Numbered from the stretch's first letter, positions 27,608-36,803 are shown. The stretch: 64,000 bases of DNA from Pseudomonas canadensis (GCF_000503215.1 NZ_AYTD01000005.1:62001-126000), one strand, 5' to 3'. Numbers and translations: made by a program. The notes: generated from the letters alone by a model not told the origin.

Positions 27608-28233
27608 TCGAGTTCGTAGCGCACGGACAGCGCGCCCTTTTTCTCTGACAAGGTCAGGATGGTCACCTGGCCCAACTCGCTCAGTGCCTGTACATGAGTA
27701 CCGCCGCAGGCGTACGCGGGCAATTCACCAAAGCCGACTTCGCGGGTGCCGTCTTCCAGGTTCATGTGCCGTGGGTAATCCGCAGCGATCCATTGGTTGA
27801 CCTGTTGCTGGATCGCCTCGGCGTCCATGGCTTGCGCCGCTTCGCCACGGATGAAGGTGATCTTGCCTTCGCCGGGCCAGTGATGGGCCTTGATCGGCAT
27901 CCAACCCAAGGTCTCGCCCACGTTGCCGATCAAGTGCCCGGCGGAATGCAGCCGGGTGTTCAACATACGGCGCTGTTCATCGACCCTTGCGGTGATCGGA
28001 CCCGGTTCCAATGGCCGGTCGACGTAATGCACCACGCGGTCTGCTGCCTGGGTGACGCGCAGCACAGTGGCTTCACCGAGCCAGCCGGTATCGAAAGGTT
28101 GCCCACCGCCCTGTGGGTGAAAAATCGTCGACTGCAGGATCACTGCAAATTGCTCCTCATGGGGTGTGCAGCTCAACACTTCCAGCTCGGCAGTCAGGTG
28201 ATCGTGGGTAAAAAACAGGCGCTCGGTCATCAT
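27604..28233 (-). CDS. AlaX-type alanyl-tRNA editing protein
   Basis: 209 residues, a stand-alone form of the alanyl-tRNA synthetase editing domain. Zinc/active-site residues are in RLHSAGHLIG (HxxxH) and YACGGTHVQ (CxxxH). It hydrolyses Ser- or Gly-tRNA(Ala) made by mistake. There are two adjacent ATG starts (28233, 28230). It is divergent from a LysR gene 86 bp away. Confidence 0.9.
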   Translation of the reverse strand: MMTERLFFTHDHLTAELEVLSCTPHEEQFAVILQSTIFHPQGGGQPFDTGWLGEATVLRVTQAADRVVHYVDRPLEPGPITARVDEQRRMLNTRLHSAGHLIGNVGETLGWMPIKAHHWPGEGKITFIRGEAAQAMDAEAIQQQVNQWIAADYPRHMNLEDGTREVGFGELPAYACGGTHVQALSELGQVTILTLSEKKGALSVRYELD

Positions 28234-28319
28234 CTACATCCGCATCAGGGTTCTGCGAGCAGTATAAATAGTGCGTAGATGGGTGATAATCCGCTCAATT
28301 ATCAATGGACCTGTGCACC

Positions 28320-29252
28320 ATGAGCATCAATCTTCCTTTGCCGCTGCTGGGCGAAATGGCGATTTTCGTCAAAGTGGTGGAAACCGGCAATTTCTCCGAA
28401 GCCGCCCGGCAACTGGGGGCTTCGCCTTCCTCGGTGAGCCGTAGCATCTCGCGCCTGGAGAAGGCCCTGGCGACGCGCTTGCTGCAACGCACCACACGCA
28501 AATTGCGCTTGAGCGAAGGCGGGGAAGAGGTACTCAAGCGTTGCCAGGAGATGGTCAGCGCGGCGCGTTCGGTGATGGAGATCAGCGGCCAGTTCACCCA
28601 TGAAGCCGAGGGGCTGGTGCGGGTCAGCGTACCCAAGGCGGTGGGGCGGTTTGTGGTGCATCCGCATATGCCGGAATTCCTGCGGCGTTACCCCAAGGTG
28701 GATGTGCAGTTGATCCTGGAGGATCGCCAAGTGGACATGATCGATGACAATGTCGACCTGAGTATCCGCATCACTGACAGCCCGCCGCCGGGGTTGGTGG
28801 GCCGGCAGTTACTGCCCATCGAGCATCTGTTGTGTGCGACGCCGCAGTACTTGGCCGAACACGGGACGCCGGAGCATCCCCATGATCTGCTGGCGCACAG
28901 TTGCATCTACCTCGGGGAGACACCCGGAGACTCGCGCTGGAAATTCCGCCAGGCCGGCAAGGCGGTGACGGTGGCGGTGCGTGGGCGTTATGCCGCGAAC
29001 CACACCGGGGTTCGGCTGGATGCGGTGTTGCAGCATGTGGGGGTTGGCAGCTTGCCGTATTTTACGGCGCGCCATGCGTTGGAGGAGGGGCGGTTGGTGC
29101 AGGTGTTGCCGGCGTGGGACTTCATTGCGTCCTACCATGGCGAGGCGTGGTTGCTGCATTCGCCCACGCGGTATTTGCCGCCGAAGTTGCGGGTGTTTAT
29201 TGATTATCTGGTGGCGTGCATGGCGAAGGAGCCGACGTTGCGCAAACGGTAG
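28320..29252 (+). CDS. LysR-family transcriptional regulator
   Basis: 310 residues. The winged helix-turn-helix (~5-65) has FVKVVETGNFSEAARQLGASPSSVSRSISRLE. The effector domain (~90-300) begins GLVRVSVPKAVGRFVVHP. An ATG five codons upstream (28305) is possible; neither has a good ribosome site. It is of the CrgA-like type that often represses a divergent gene, here possibly alaX. A REPIN follows the gene. Confidence 0.88.
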   Translation: MSINLPLPLLGEMAIFVKVVETGNFSEAARQLGASPSSVSRSISRLEKALATRLLQRTTRKLRLSEGGEEVLKRCQEMVSAARSVMEISGQFTHEAEGLVRVSVPKAVGRFVVHPHMPEFLRRYPKVDVQLILEDRQVDMIDDNVDLSIRITDSPPPGLVGRQLLPIEHLLCATPQYLAEHGTPEHPHDLLAHSCIYLGETPGDSRWKFRQAGKAVTVAVRGRYAANHTGVRLDAVLQHVGVGSLPYFTARHALEEGRLVQVLPAWDFIASYHGEAWLLHSPTRYLPPKLRVFIDYLVACMAKEPTLRKR

Positions 29253-29268
29253 GAATGCGGTCGAAACC

Positions 29269-29349
29269 GTAGGAGCCGGCTTGCCGACGATTGGCCCTTG
29301 AACCCAGTGCAGGACTCAAGGCCGCCATCGCCGGCAAGCCGGCTCCTAC
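29269..29349. repeat. REPIN
   Basis: Left arm gtaggagccggcttgccgac and right arm cggcaagccggctcctac are reverse complements around a ~40 nt centre. It lies between the LysR gene and the PA2817-type gene, just 3' of both. Confidence 0.85.
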
Positions 29350-29356
29350 AAGGGAA

Positions 29357-29764
29357 TCAGTGCTTGCTCTGGTCAACCGGCATGGCCAGCAGCTGCTTTT
29401 CCTGGTTCCAGTCGAACGGTTCGTCGTTCTGTTCGGCTTCGAAGCGACGCTCTTCCAGGGCCTGGTACAGGTCCAGTTCTTCGTCGGGCATGAAGTGCAG
29501 GCAGTCACCGCCAAAGAACCACAGCAGGTCGCGCGGCACCAGGTGGGCGATTTGCGGGTAGCGCAGGATGACCTGGCTCATCAGGTCCTGGCCCAGGTAC
29601 TGGCTTTCGATCGGGTCGATCGGCAGCAGGGCGCGCAATTCGTCGAAACGCTCCAGGAACAGAGAATGGCTTTCCTCGGGCACCTGTTCGGCTTCGCCGA
29701 CGGCAACCAGGATGCTGCGCAGATGGTCGAGCAAGACGAGATGATCGGCAACGACGTTGGACAC
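29357..29764 (-). CDS. PA2817-type conserved Pseudomonas protein
   Basis: 135 residues, acidic and soluble, containing LVPRDLLWFFGGDCLHFMPDEE. I recognise it as the small protein that lies beside the PA2815-type acyl-CoA dehydrogenase in Pseudomonas (PA2817 family in P. aeruginosa); that is from memory. A terminator separates it from fadE, so it has its own promoter. Function unknown. Confidence 0.7.
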   Translation of the reverse strand: MSNVVADHLVLLDHLRSILVAVGEAEQVPEESHSLFLERFDELRALLPIDPIESQYLGQDLMSQVILRYPQIAHLVPRDLLWFFGGDCLHFMPDEELDLYQALEERRFEAEQNDEPFDWNQEKQLLAMPVDQSKH

Positions 29765-29784
29765 GAGATAAGTCCTCTAAAGCA

Positions 29785-29824
29785 AAAACGGGCGCGAGAG
29801 TATATGCCTCTCGCGCCCGTTTTT
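29785..29824 (-). terminator. Terminator of fadE
   Basis: A 16-bp perfect stem, AAAACGGGCGCGAGAG paired with CTCTCGCGCCCGTTTT, with a 7-nt loop and Ts on both ends. It lies 16 bp beyond the fadE stop codon. Confidence 0.9.
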
Positions 29825-29839
29825 ATATGACCGCTCGAC

Positions 29840-32293
29840 TTAGCGGACCTTACCCTCAGCCTGGGTCAGCTCTTCCTTGCTGAAATCATCCACGTCGATC
29901 ACCTTGCGCCGTGCCGCTTCGGCATCACGCAGGGTTTGTGCTTCGGCCGGTTGCAACACGCCTGCGTGCAGTGCCGCATCGATGGCGTGCTCGCCGGCGG
30001 TCGGTTTGACCTGGCCGCTCTTGAGCGCGGTGTGCAGTTTTTTCTGCAAGGGATGGCTGGCGCCAAGCAGGTCGTAGGCATGTTGCAGGGCGCCTACCGG
30101 ATCTTCCGCCGATTGCGGGCGGTAGCAGCCGGCCAGCAACTCTTCCAGGGTCGGGTCACCCTTGGCGCGGCCGATCACCGCCGCCACTTCGGCATCCAGC
30201 GCATCTGACGGACCGGTATGACGACGGCCGAACGGGAACACGATCACCCGCAGCAGGCAGCCCAGCACCTTGTTCGGGAAGTTGCTCAGCAGTTCATCCA
30301 GCGCACGCTCCGATTCACCAAGGCTTTCTTCCATGGCCCAGGCGAACAGCGGTTCCAGGTGGTCCGGCGAATCCAGGTCGTGGTAACGCTTGAGGGCGGC
30401 CGACGCCAGGTACATATGGCTCAGCACATCACCCAAGCGTGCCGAGAGGCGTTCGCGCCGCTTTAGCTCGCCACCCAGCAGCATCATGCTCAGGTCGGCC
30501 AGCAGCGCGAACGCAGCAGCCTGGCGGTTGAGTGCGCGGAAGTAACCCTGGCTCAAACGGTTGCCCGGTGCCTTCTCGAAATGCCCTACACCGAGGTTCA
30601 GCACCAAGGTGCTGGCGGCGTTGCTCACGGCGAAACCGATATGTTGCATCAGCAGCCCGTCAAACTCCTTCAACGCCTGGTCATGGTCTTCGCGACCGGC
30701 CAGGGCCATTTCCTTGAGTACGAACGGATGGCAACGAATCGCGCCCTGGCCGAAGATCATCAGGTTGCGCGACAGGATGTTCGCGCCTTCTACAGTGATG
30801 AAGATCGGCGCACCTTGCCAATTGCGCCCCAAGTAGTTGTTCGGGCCCATGATGATGCCCTTGCCGCCGTGCACGTCCATGGCGTGGCTGATGCACTCGC
30901 GGCCACGCTCGGTGAGGTGGTACTTGAGAATGGCCGACAGTACCGAGGGTTTTTCCCCCAGGTCCACGGCGTTGGCGGTGAGCATGCGTGCGCTGTCCAT
31001 CAGCCAGGCGTTGCCGCCGATACGCGCCAAGGCTTCCTGGATACCTTCGAATGCCGACAGCGGCACGTTGAACTGTTCGCGCACCTGGGCGTATTGGCCG
31101 GTCACCAGGCTGGTGAACTTGGCCGCGCCAGTGCCCACCGCAGGCAGGGAGATCGAACGGCCCACGGAGAGGCAGTTCATCAGCATCATCCAGCCCTTGC
31201 CGAGCATTTCCTGGCCGCCGATCAGGAACTCAAGCGGGATGAACACATCCTTGCCGGAGTTGGGGCCGTTCATGAACGCGGCGCCCAGGGGCAGGTGGCG
31301 ACGGCCGATTTCTACGCCGGGGGTGTCGGTAGGGATCAGTGCCAGGCTTATGCCCAGGTCTTCCTCTTCACCCAGCAGATGGTCCGGGTCATGTGCCTTG
31401 AAGGCCAAGCCGAGCAGGGTCGCGACCGGGCCGAGGGTGATGTAGCGTTTTTCCCAGTTCAGGCGCAGGCCAAGGGTTTCCTTGCCTTCCCATTCACCTT
31501 TGCAGATCACGCCGGTGTCGGGCATAGCGCCCGCATCCGAGCCGGCCAGTGGGCCCGTCAATGCGAAGCACGGGATGTCATCGCCACGGGCCAGGCGCGG
31601 CAGGTAGTGATTGCGCTGTTCTTCGGTGCCGTAGTGCAGCAGCAGTTCGGCCGGGCCGAGGGAATTGGGCACCATCACGGTCGAGGCCAGGTCACCGCTG
31701 CGAGTGGCGAGTTTCATCGCGACCTGGGAGTGGGCATAGGCGGAGAAGCCCTTGCCGCCATATTCCTTGGGAATGATCAGGGCGAAGAAGCCGTGGGTCT
31801 TGATGTGTTCCCAGGCGGCGGGCGGCAGGTCCATGGCCTGTCCGATTTCCCAGTCGCTGACCATGGCACAGAGTTCTTCAGTGGGGCCGTCGATAAACGC
31901 TTGTTCTTCTTCGGTCAGTTGCGCTTTGGGATAAGCCAGCAACTTGTCCCAGTCCGGGCGACCGCTGAACAGTTCGCCGTCCCACCAGACGGTACCGGCG
32001 TCGATCGCGTCGCGCTCGGTCTCGGACATCGGCGGCAGGACTTTCTGGAACCAACTGAACAGTGGCTTGGTGAAGTATTGGCGGCGCAGGTCGGGCAGCA
32101 GCAGGGGCGCGGCTACCACGGCGATCAGCACCCAGAAGACCAGCAGCAGCCAACCCGGTGCGTGGCTCCAAGCGCCCATCGCCAGCAGGTAGACGGCGAC
32201 CACGCCCAAGGCGGGCAGGGGCGCGACGCGGCGGTGTGCGAGGTAGGCAATGCCGACCACCAGCACCAGTATCCACAACAACAGCATATTCAA
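29840..32293 (-). CDS. fadE: Acyl-CoA dehydrogenase, FadE type
   Basis: 817 residues, the expected length of the large gamma-proteobacterial FadE (E. coli ~814). Two N-terminal membrane helices span residues 1-60. The dehydrogenase domain follows, with ALTGPLAGSDAGAMPD (FAD/substrate site), HGGKGIIMGPNNYLGRNW, and a C-terminal extension (DUF1974) from ~550. It catalyses the first oxidation of fatty-acid beta-oxidation, passing electrons to ETF. The start gives the membrane anchor directly. It is divergent from the transglutaminase-like gene. Confidence 0.93.
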   Translation of the reverse strand: MNMLLLWILVLVVGIAYLAHRRVAPLPALGVVAVYLLAMGAWSHAPGWLLLVFWVLIAVVAAPLLLPDLRRQYFTKPLFSWFQKVLPPMSETERDAIDAGTVWWDGELFSGRPDWDKLLAYPKAQLTEEEQAFIDGPTEELCAMVSDWEIGQAMDLPPAAWEHIKTHGFFALIIPKEYGGKGFSAYAHSQVAMKLATRSGDLASTVMVPNSLGPAELLLHYGTEEQRNHYLPRLARGDDIPCFALTGPLAGSDAGAMPDTGVICKGEWEGKETLGLRLNWEKRYITLGPVATLLGLAFKAHDPDHLLGEEEDLGISLALIPTDTPGVEIGRRHLPLGAAFMNGPNSGKDVFIPLEFLIGGQEMLGKGWMMLMNCLSVGRSISLPAVGTGAAKFTSLVTGQYAQVREQFNVPLSAFEGIQEALARIGGNAWLMDSARMLTANAVDLGEKPSVLSAILKYHLTERGRECISHAMDVHGGKGIIMGPNNYLGRNWQGAPIFITVEGANILSRNLMIFGQGAIRCHPFVLKEMALAGREDHDQALKEFDGLLMQHIGFAVSNAASTLVLNLGVGHFEKAPGNRLSQGYFRALNRQAAAFALLADLSMMLLGGELKRRERLSARLGDVLSHMYLASAALKRYHDLDSPDHLEPLFAWAMEESLGESERALDELLSNFPNKVLGCLLRVIVFPFGRRHTGPSDALDAEVAAVIGRAKGDPTLEELLAGCYRPQSAEDPVGALQHAYDLLGASHPLQKKLHTALKSGQVKPTAGEHAIDAALHAGVLQPAEAQTLRDAEAARRKVIDVDDFSKEELTQAEGKVR

Positions 32294-32445
32294 TCCTCCG
32301 TGAAACCAGGGGCGAAACCACCAGGGAGCTTAGTCGGCATCCGAACAAGCGGGGTGATCAGGGTGTAACGAGATTTGGCCGATTCGTCGTTATCTCCCCG
32401 GCAGGCCTGTGGTTAGACTCCAGGCTTCCTTCGGAGATAAAGCTC

Positions 32446-33105
32446 ATGGATACCTACCTGAGTCCCAGCCGCTTCATCGATAGTGACCACCCTGCGGTGG
32501 TGGAGTTCGCCGAAAAACACCGTGGAACCCGTGCGAACTTAAGTGACCAGGCAGTCAGCCTCTACTACGCCGTGCGTGAGGCGATTCGCTATAACCCCTA
32601 CACCTTCAGCCGCGACCCAGACACATTAAGTGCCAGCTTCGCCTTGGCCAGCGGCGAAAGCTATTGCGTGCCCAAGGCCACCTTGCTCGCCGCCTGTGCG
32701 CGCCACTGCGGCATTCCGGCGCGCATCGGCCTGGCGGATGTACGCAATCATTTGTCGACGCCGCGCCTGATCACCTTGCTCAAGAGTGACGTATTCGCCA
32801 TGCACGGCTATACCGAGCTTTACCTCAACGATCGCTGGGTCAAGGCCACGCCTGCGTTCAATCAGCAGTTGTGCGATGTATTCGATGTGCCGCCGCTGGA
32901 CTTCGATGGCATCCACGACAGCGTTTTCCACGCGTTCAATCGCCAAGGCCAACGTTCGATGGAATATGTGGTCGACCACGGGCAATTTTCTGACGTGCCC
33001 GAGGCGTTTTTCTTCGCGCATATTCAGCAGTGTTACCCCCACTTGTTCAGCGAGGACATGCCGACCCTGCTGGGCGATATGCAGAGCGATTTAAGCCGCG
33101 CGTGA
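32446..33105 (+). CDS. Transglutaminase-like cysteine protease-fold protein
   Basis: 219 residues from the ATG at 32446 (upstream GGAG in tcggagataaag). The fold is identified by SGESYCVPKATLLAACAR with Cys74 in the nucleophile position, GIPARIG, and HGYTELYLNDRWVKATPAFN with His120. The third catalytic position, normally Asp in the W..D.T strand, is Thr135 here, so classic triad chemistry is doubtful. No signal peptide. Substrate unknown. It is followed 57 bp later by the GST gene on the same strand. Confidence 0.8.
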   Translation: MDTYLSPSRFIDSDHPAVVEFAEKHRGTRANLSDQAVSLYYAVREAIRYNPYTFSRDPDTLSASFALASGESYCVPKATLLAACARHCGIPARIGLADVRNHLSTPRLITLLKSDVFAMHGYTELYLNDRWVKATPAFNQQLCDVFDVPPLDFDGIHDSVFHAFNRQGQRSMEYVVDHGQFSDVPEAFFFAHIQQCYPHLFSEDMPTLLGDMQSDLSRA

Positions 33106-33161
33106 ACCGGCGTATGCTGCTGCGTTCATCAAGCCATGTTCATCAACAATAAGGCGCGGTC

Positions 33162-33779
33162 ATGCTGAAAATCTGGGGTCGTAAAAATTCATCAAACGTC
33201 AGGAAGGCACTGTGGTGCGCCGAGGAACTCGGCCTGGACTATGAGGCAATTGATGCGGGCGGGGCTTTTGGTGTGGTCGATACGCCGCAATATCGGGCAT
33301 TGAACCCCAACGGCCGGGTGCCGATGATCGAAGACGGCGATTTCGTGCTGTGGGAGTCCAATACCATCGTGCGCTACCTCTGCGCCAAGCAGGCGTCCAA
33401 CTGGTATCCGACAGAGGTGAAAGCCCGGGCCAACGCGGAAAAGTGGATGGACTGGACCACGTCGACCTTCGCCGAACCGTTCAAGATTGTGTTCTGGGGC
33501 GTGCTGCGCACCCCGGCGGAAAAACAGAACTGGGAAGACATCCATGCCGGTCGCCAGGCCTGTATCGATGTGCTCAAAACCGTTGATGAGGCGCTGGCTA
33601 CACAGCCGTATCTGTCGGGCAACGAGATCGGCATGGGTGATATTCCCCTGGGCAGCTTTATCTACGCCTGGTTCGAAATGCCCATCGAACGGCCTGCGAT
33701 GCCCAATCTAGAGGCCTGGTATGCGCGCCTGCAACAACGTCCGGCCTACCGCAAAGCGGTCATGACTGCGTTGACTTAA
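33162..33779 (+). CDS. Glutathione S-transferase family protein
   Basis: 205 residues. The N-terminal thioredoxin-fold domain has IWGRKNSSNVRKALWCAEEL (Ser in the catalytic position), NPNGRVPMIEDG with the cis-Pro, and WESNTIVRYL for glutathione binding. The C-terminal helical domain runs from ~90, with GDIPLGSFIYAWF. It probably conjugates or reduces small electrophiles; substrate unknown. Confidence 0.9.
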   Translation: MLKIWGRKNSSNVRKALWCAEELGLDYEAIDAGGAFGVVDTPQYRALNPNGRVPMIEDGDFVLWESNTIVRYLCAKQASNWYPTEVKARANAEKWMDWTTSTFAEPFKIVFWGVLRTPAEKQNWEDIHAGRQACIDVLKTVDEALATQPYLSGNEIGMGDIPLGSFIYAWFEMPIERPAMPNLEAWYARLQQRPAYRKAVMTALT

Positions 33780-33913
33780 TACCCACTATTAATACGGGTG
33801 ACTGTACTTGTGCGGCGCGGGCAAGCACCATGCTTGTCATGCGCCGCCGTTGAACTACCTGGGCTGCGCCCCCATCTACTCTTTCTATTCCCTTCTTTGG
33901 TGCGTAATCCGAT

Positions 33914-34846
33914 ATGAGTTCCGCTCTGTCCATCCGGCAGCTAACCAAAACCTACGGCAACGGTTTCCAGGCCCTGAGTGGTATCGATCTGGACGTCGCC
34001 GAAGGTGACTTCTTCGCCTTGCTCGGCCCTAACGGCGCCGGCAAATCCACCACCATCGGTATCCTCTCGACCCTGGTCAACAAGACCAGTGGCACGGTGA
34101 ATATCTTCGGCCATGACCTGGACAAATCCCCGGCGGCGCTCAAGCGTTCCATCGGCGTGGTGCCCCAGGAGTTCAACTTTAACCAGTTTGAAAAGACCTT
34201 CGACATCGTCGTGACCCAGGCCGGCTACTACGGCATCCCGGCGAAAGTCGCCAAGGAGCGCGCCGAGCAGTACCTGACCCAGCTGGGCCTGTGGGACAAA
34301 CGCGACGTGCCTTCGCGTTCGCTGTCCGGCGGCATGAAACGCCGCCTGATGATCGCCCGCGCACTGGTGCATGAGCCGCGCCTGCTGATCCTCGACGAGC
34401 CCACTGCCGGCGTGGACATCGAACTGCGTCGCTCGATGTGGACCTTTCTCACCGAGCTGAACGAGAAGGGCATCACCATCATCCTCACCACCCATTACCT
34501 GGAAGAGGCTGAGCAGCTGTGCCGCAACATCGGCATCATCGACCACGGCACCATCGTCGAGAACACCAGCATGCGTAACCTGCTGGGTCAGTTGCATGTG
34601 GAAACCTTTTTGCTCGACCTGAAAAACAATCTATCGGCGCCGCCGCAACTGCTCGGCTACCCGAGCCGCCTGGTGGACAGCCATACCCTGGAAGTGCAGG
34701 TGGACAAGGCCATGGGCATCACCGCGCTGTTCACCCAGTTGGCGGCCCAGCAAATTGAAGTGCTGAGCCTGCGTAACAAAACCAATCGCCTTGAGGAGTT
34801 GTTCGTGTCCCTGGTGGAGAAAAATCTGGCGAAGGTGGCGGTATGA
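33914..34846 (+). CDS. yadG: ABC transporter ATP-binding protein, YadG type
   Basis: 310 residues. Walker A is GPNGAGKST, the Q-loop is in GVVPQEFNFN, the signature is LSGGMKRRL, Walker B is LLILDEPTAGVD, and the switch His is in TTHYLEEAEQ. It is of the DrrA/YadG class that pairs with ABC-2 permeases. The next gene overlaps its stop by 4 nt (ATGA). Substrate unknown. Confidence 0.92.
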   Translation: MSSALSIRQLTKTYGNGFQALSGIDLDVAEGDFFALLGPNGAGKSTTIGILSTLVNKTSGTVNIFGHDLDKSPAALKRSIGVVPQEFNFNQFEKTFDIVVTQAGYYGIPAKVAKERAEQYLTQLGLWDKRDVPSRSLSGGMKRRLMIARALVHEPRLLILDEPTAGVDIELRRSMWTFLTELNEKGITIILTTHYLEEAEQLCRNIGIIDHGTIVENTSMRNLLGQLHVETFLLDLKNNLSAPPQLLGYPSRLVDSHTLEVQVDKAMGITALFTQLAAQQIEVLSLRNKTNRLEELFVSLVEKNLAKVAV

Positions 34847-35622
34847 GTTCCGAACTGCAACCTAACCTCGTCGCGCTGCAAACCATCGTTTATCGCGAAG
34901 TGAAACGCTTTACCCGGATCTGGCCGCAGACCCTGCTGCCGCCGGCGATCACCATGGTCCTGTACTTCGTGATCTTCGGTAACCTGATCGGCCGGCAGAT
35001 CGGTGACATGGGTGGCTTCACCTACATGGAGTACATCGTGCCGGGCTTGATCATGATGTCGGTGATCACCAACTCCTACGGCAACGTGGTCTCCAGTTTC
35101 TTCGGCAGCAAGTTCCAGCGCTCGATCGAAGAATTGATGGTGTCGCCGGTGTCGCCCCACACCATCCTGATCGGCTACACCCTGGGCGGTGTGCTGCGTG
35201 GCTTGATGGTGGGCGTGATCGTGACCCTGCTGTCGCTGTTCTTCACCCACCTGCAGGTGCATCACCTGGGAGTCACCATTCTGGTGGTGGTGCTGACGGC
35301 GACGATCTTCTCGCTGCTGGGCTTCATCAACGCCGTATTTGCGCGCAACTTCGATGATATTTCGATCATCCCGACCTTCGTGCTGACGCCGCTGACCTAC
35401 CTGGGCGGGGTGTTCTACTCCATCACGCTGCTGCCGCCGTTCTGGCAGACTGTGTCGCTGGCCAACCCGGTATTGCACATGGTCAACGCGTTTCGCTACG
35501 GCATCCTGGGGGTGTCGGATATCAAGATCAGCGTGGCGATCACCTTTATGATCGTCGCCACGGTGGTGTTGTATATCGGCTGTGCGCGGTTGTTGGTGAG
35601 CGGGCGTGGGATGCGTACCTGA
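34843..35622 (+). CDS. yadH: ABC-2 type permease, YadH type
   Basis: 259 residues with six hydrophobic segments, beginning near FTRIWPQTLLPPAITMVLYF and including YMEYIVPGLIMMSVIT and the EELMVSPVSPHTILIGY loop typical of YadH. It forms the membrane part of an exporter with the ATPase encoded upstream. A strong terminator follows 18 bp later. Confidence 0.92.
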   Translation: MSSELQPNLVALQTIVYREVKRFTRIWPQTLLPPAITMVLYFVIFGNLIGRQIGDMGGFTYMEYIVPGLIMMSVITNSYGNVVSSFFGSKFQRSIEELMVSPVSPHTILIGYTLGGVLRGLMVGVIVTLLSLFFTHLQVHHLGVTILVVVLTATIFSLLGFINAVFARNFDDISIIPTFVLTPLTYLGGVFYSITLLPPFWQTVSLANPVLHMVNAFRYGILGVSDIKISVAITFMIVATVVLYIGCARLLVSGRGMRT

Positions 35623-35640
35623 GCAGCGATCCGCAATGAA

Positions 35641-35670
35641 AAAACGGCCTCGGATGAGGCCGTTTTTTTT
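35641..35670 (+). terminator. Terminator of the yadGH-type operon
   Basis: AAAACGGCCTC-GGAT-GAGGCCGTTTT followed by further Ts. Confidence 0.92.
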
Positions 35671-35680
35671 TGCACCGCTG

Positions 35681-36010
35681 TGGGAGCTGGCTTGCCTGCG
35701 AAGGCGGTCTGACAGCCGACCTGGATGTTGGATCTGATCGGGTACATATCCGTTATTTGGGTAACGGCTGGTATTGGTTCCGCCCTTACGGCGGGTCACT
35801 TTGGAAAAGCCCCAAAGTAACCAAAGGGCTCTTGCCCCAACACTCGGCACCTCGCCTAGGCTCGGTGTGCCCGTAATCCGACAGGTATTTGGGGGGCCGC
35901 CGCCACGCGCCATCCATGGCGCGGGGCGGCTAAACCGGCATCCCTGCCGGTTTACCCCCCCAAATCCCTGTCGAATTCCGGCCAGCGTGTTTGACGGGGC
36001 GCCTAGGATC
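35681..36010. repeat. Structured intergenic repeat element (~250 bp) with REP half
   Basis: A REP half (tgtgggagctggcttgcctg) lies at 35681-35700. From ~35765 to 36005 runs a GC-rich element with several nested inverted repeats. Outer arms are cgacaggtatttggggg (near 35879) and ccccccaaatccctgtcg (near 35975). Between them are two hairpins, ccgcgccatgg-type around 35915-35930 and TAAACCGGCA-TCC-TGCCGGTTTA around 35932-35955. Earlier, actttggaaaagccccaaagt is another stem. From memory, similar elements recur in fluorescens-group genomes and are often mistaken for small genes. I see no supported gene in it. Confidence 0.65.
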
Positions 36011-36077
36011 AAGATCAAAAGCAAGAGCACGGCGGCCTGACAGCCGGCCTGAGTGGTTGGATCAAAGGCAGGTAGGT

Positions 36078-36163
36078 GTAGGAGCTGGCTTGCCGGCGAT
36101 GCAGGCGGCTCGGTATAGCAGGTACACCCAGCGTTATGCCATCGCCGGCAAGCCGGCTCCTAC
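36078..36163. repeat. REPIN
   Basis: Arms gtaggagctggcttgccggc and gccggcaagccggctcctac around a ~40 nt centre, directly downstream of the TetR stop codon. Confidence 0.85.
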
Positions 36164-36172
36164 AGGGGAGGT

Positions 36173-36712
36173 TCAGGCGTTGAGTGCCAGTTCGATCAGG
36201 GCGTGCAGTTCTTGCACTGTCAGCGGGGCGTTCGAAAATAGAATGCGAAACACCGTTGGCGCTGCGATCAGGTTGATCAGGTGGTCCACGCTCGGCGGCG
36301 TGCTTTGCGGGTAGCGATCGACAATCGCCTGCAACTGCCCACTCAGGATGCTCACGCAGTATCCCGGCGTGATCGTGCACTGCAGGTCGCGCATCATGTT
36401 GCGGCCCGGCTCCGAACTCATTTCATCCAAGTATTGCTCGGCCCAAGCCTGCAGGTCGCCGCGCAGGCTGCCGGTGTTGGCGGGTTCGCTGTCGGGGCGC
36501 ATGCGCGCCAGGGCCACGTCCGCGAGCAGCACGGAGAGGTCGCCCCAGCGCCGGTAGATAGTCGAGGGCGTGACGCCTGCGCGTGTGGCAATCATGGGCA
36601 CGGTGACGCTGGAGCGCTCGTGGGCTTCCAGCAGTTCACGCACCGCCGAATGGACGGATTCTTGTACCCGGGCACTGCGGCCCCCCGGGCGAAGGCCTTC
36701 TTTTATCGCCAT
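36173..36712 (-). CDS. TetR-family repressor
   Basis: 179 residues. The N-terminal HTH has SVTVPMIATRAGVTPSTIYRRWGDLSVLL (~35-63), and a helical ligand domain with a TetR_C-like end follows. It is divergent from an MFS exporter gene 91 bp away and is its likely local repressor. Confidence 0.9.
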   Translation of the reverse strand: MAIKEGLRPGGRSARVQESVHSAVRELLEAHERSSVTVPMIATRAGVTPSTIYRRWGDLSVLLADVALARMRPDSEPANTGSLRGDLQAWAEQYLDEMSSEPGRNMMRDLQCTITPGYCVSILSGQLQAIVDRYPQSTPPSVDHLINLIAAPTVFRILFSNAPLTVQELHALIELALNA

Positions 36713-36770
36713 GTTTGTGACCTTAACACAAAGAATTTGCTTTAAGCGCTGGCGGGTAGCACACTCTGCA

Positions 36771-36789
36771 AAAGCAAAATATTAGCTTT
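36771..36789. promoter_or_regulatory. Candidate TetR operator
   Basis: AAAGC and GCTTT arms form an imperfect 19-bp palindrome (AAAGCaaaatattaGCTTT), ending 14 bp upstream of the MFS start codon. A related GCTTT half lies at 36739-36743. The position fits a repressor site between divergent tetR and transporter genes. Confidence 0.45.
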
Positions 36790-36803
36790 AGCGGAGCGTG
36801 TGC

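Noticed and set aside
30581..32368. Long plus-strand frame opposite fadE
   Set aside because: Antisense artefact of GC-rich codon use; the FadE reading is complete and conserved.
35774..36040. Small plus-strand gene of ~88 codons in the 35.8-36.0 kb element
   Set aside because: It runs through strong inverted repeats, has no ribosome site, and its translation is what the hairpins dictate.
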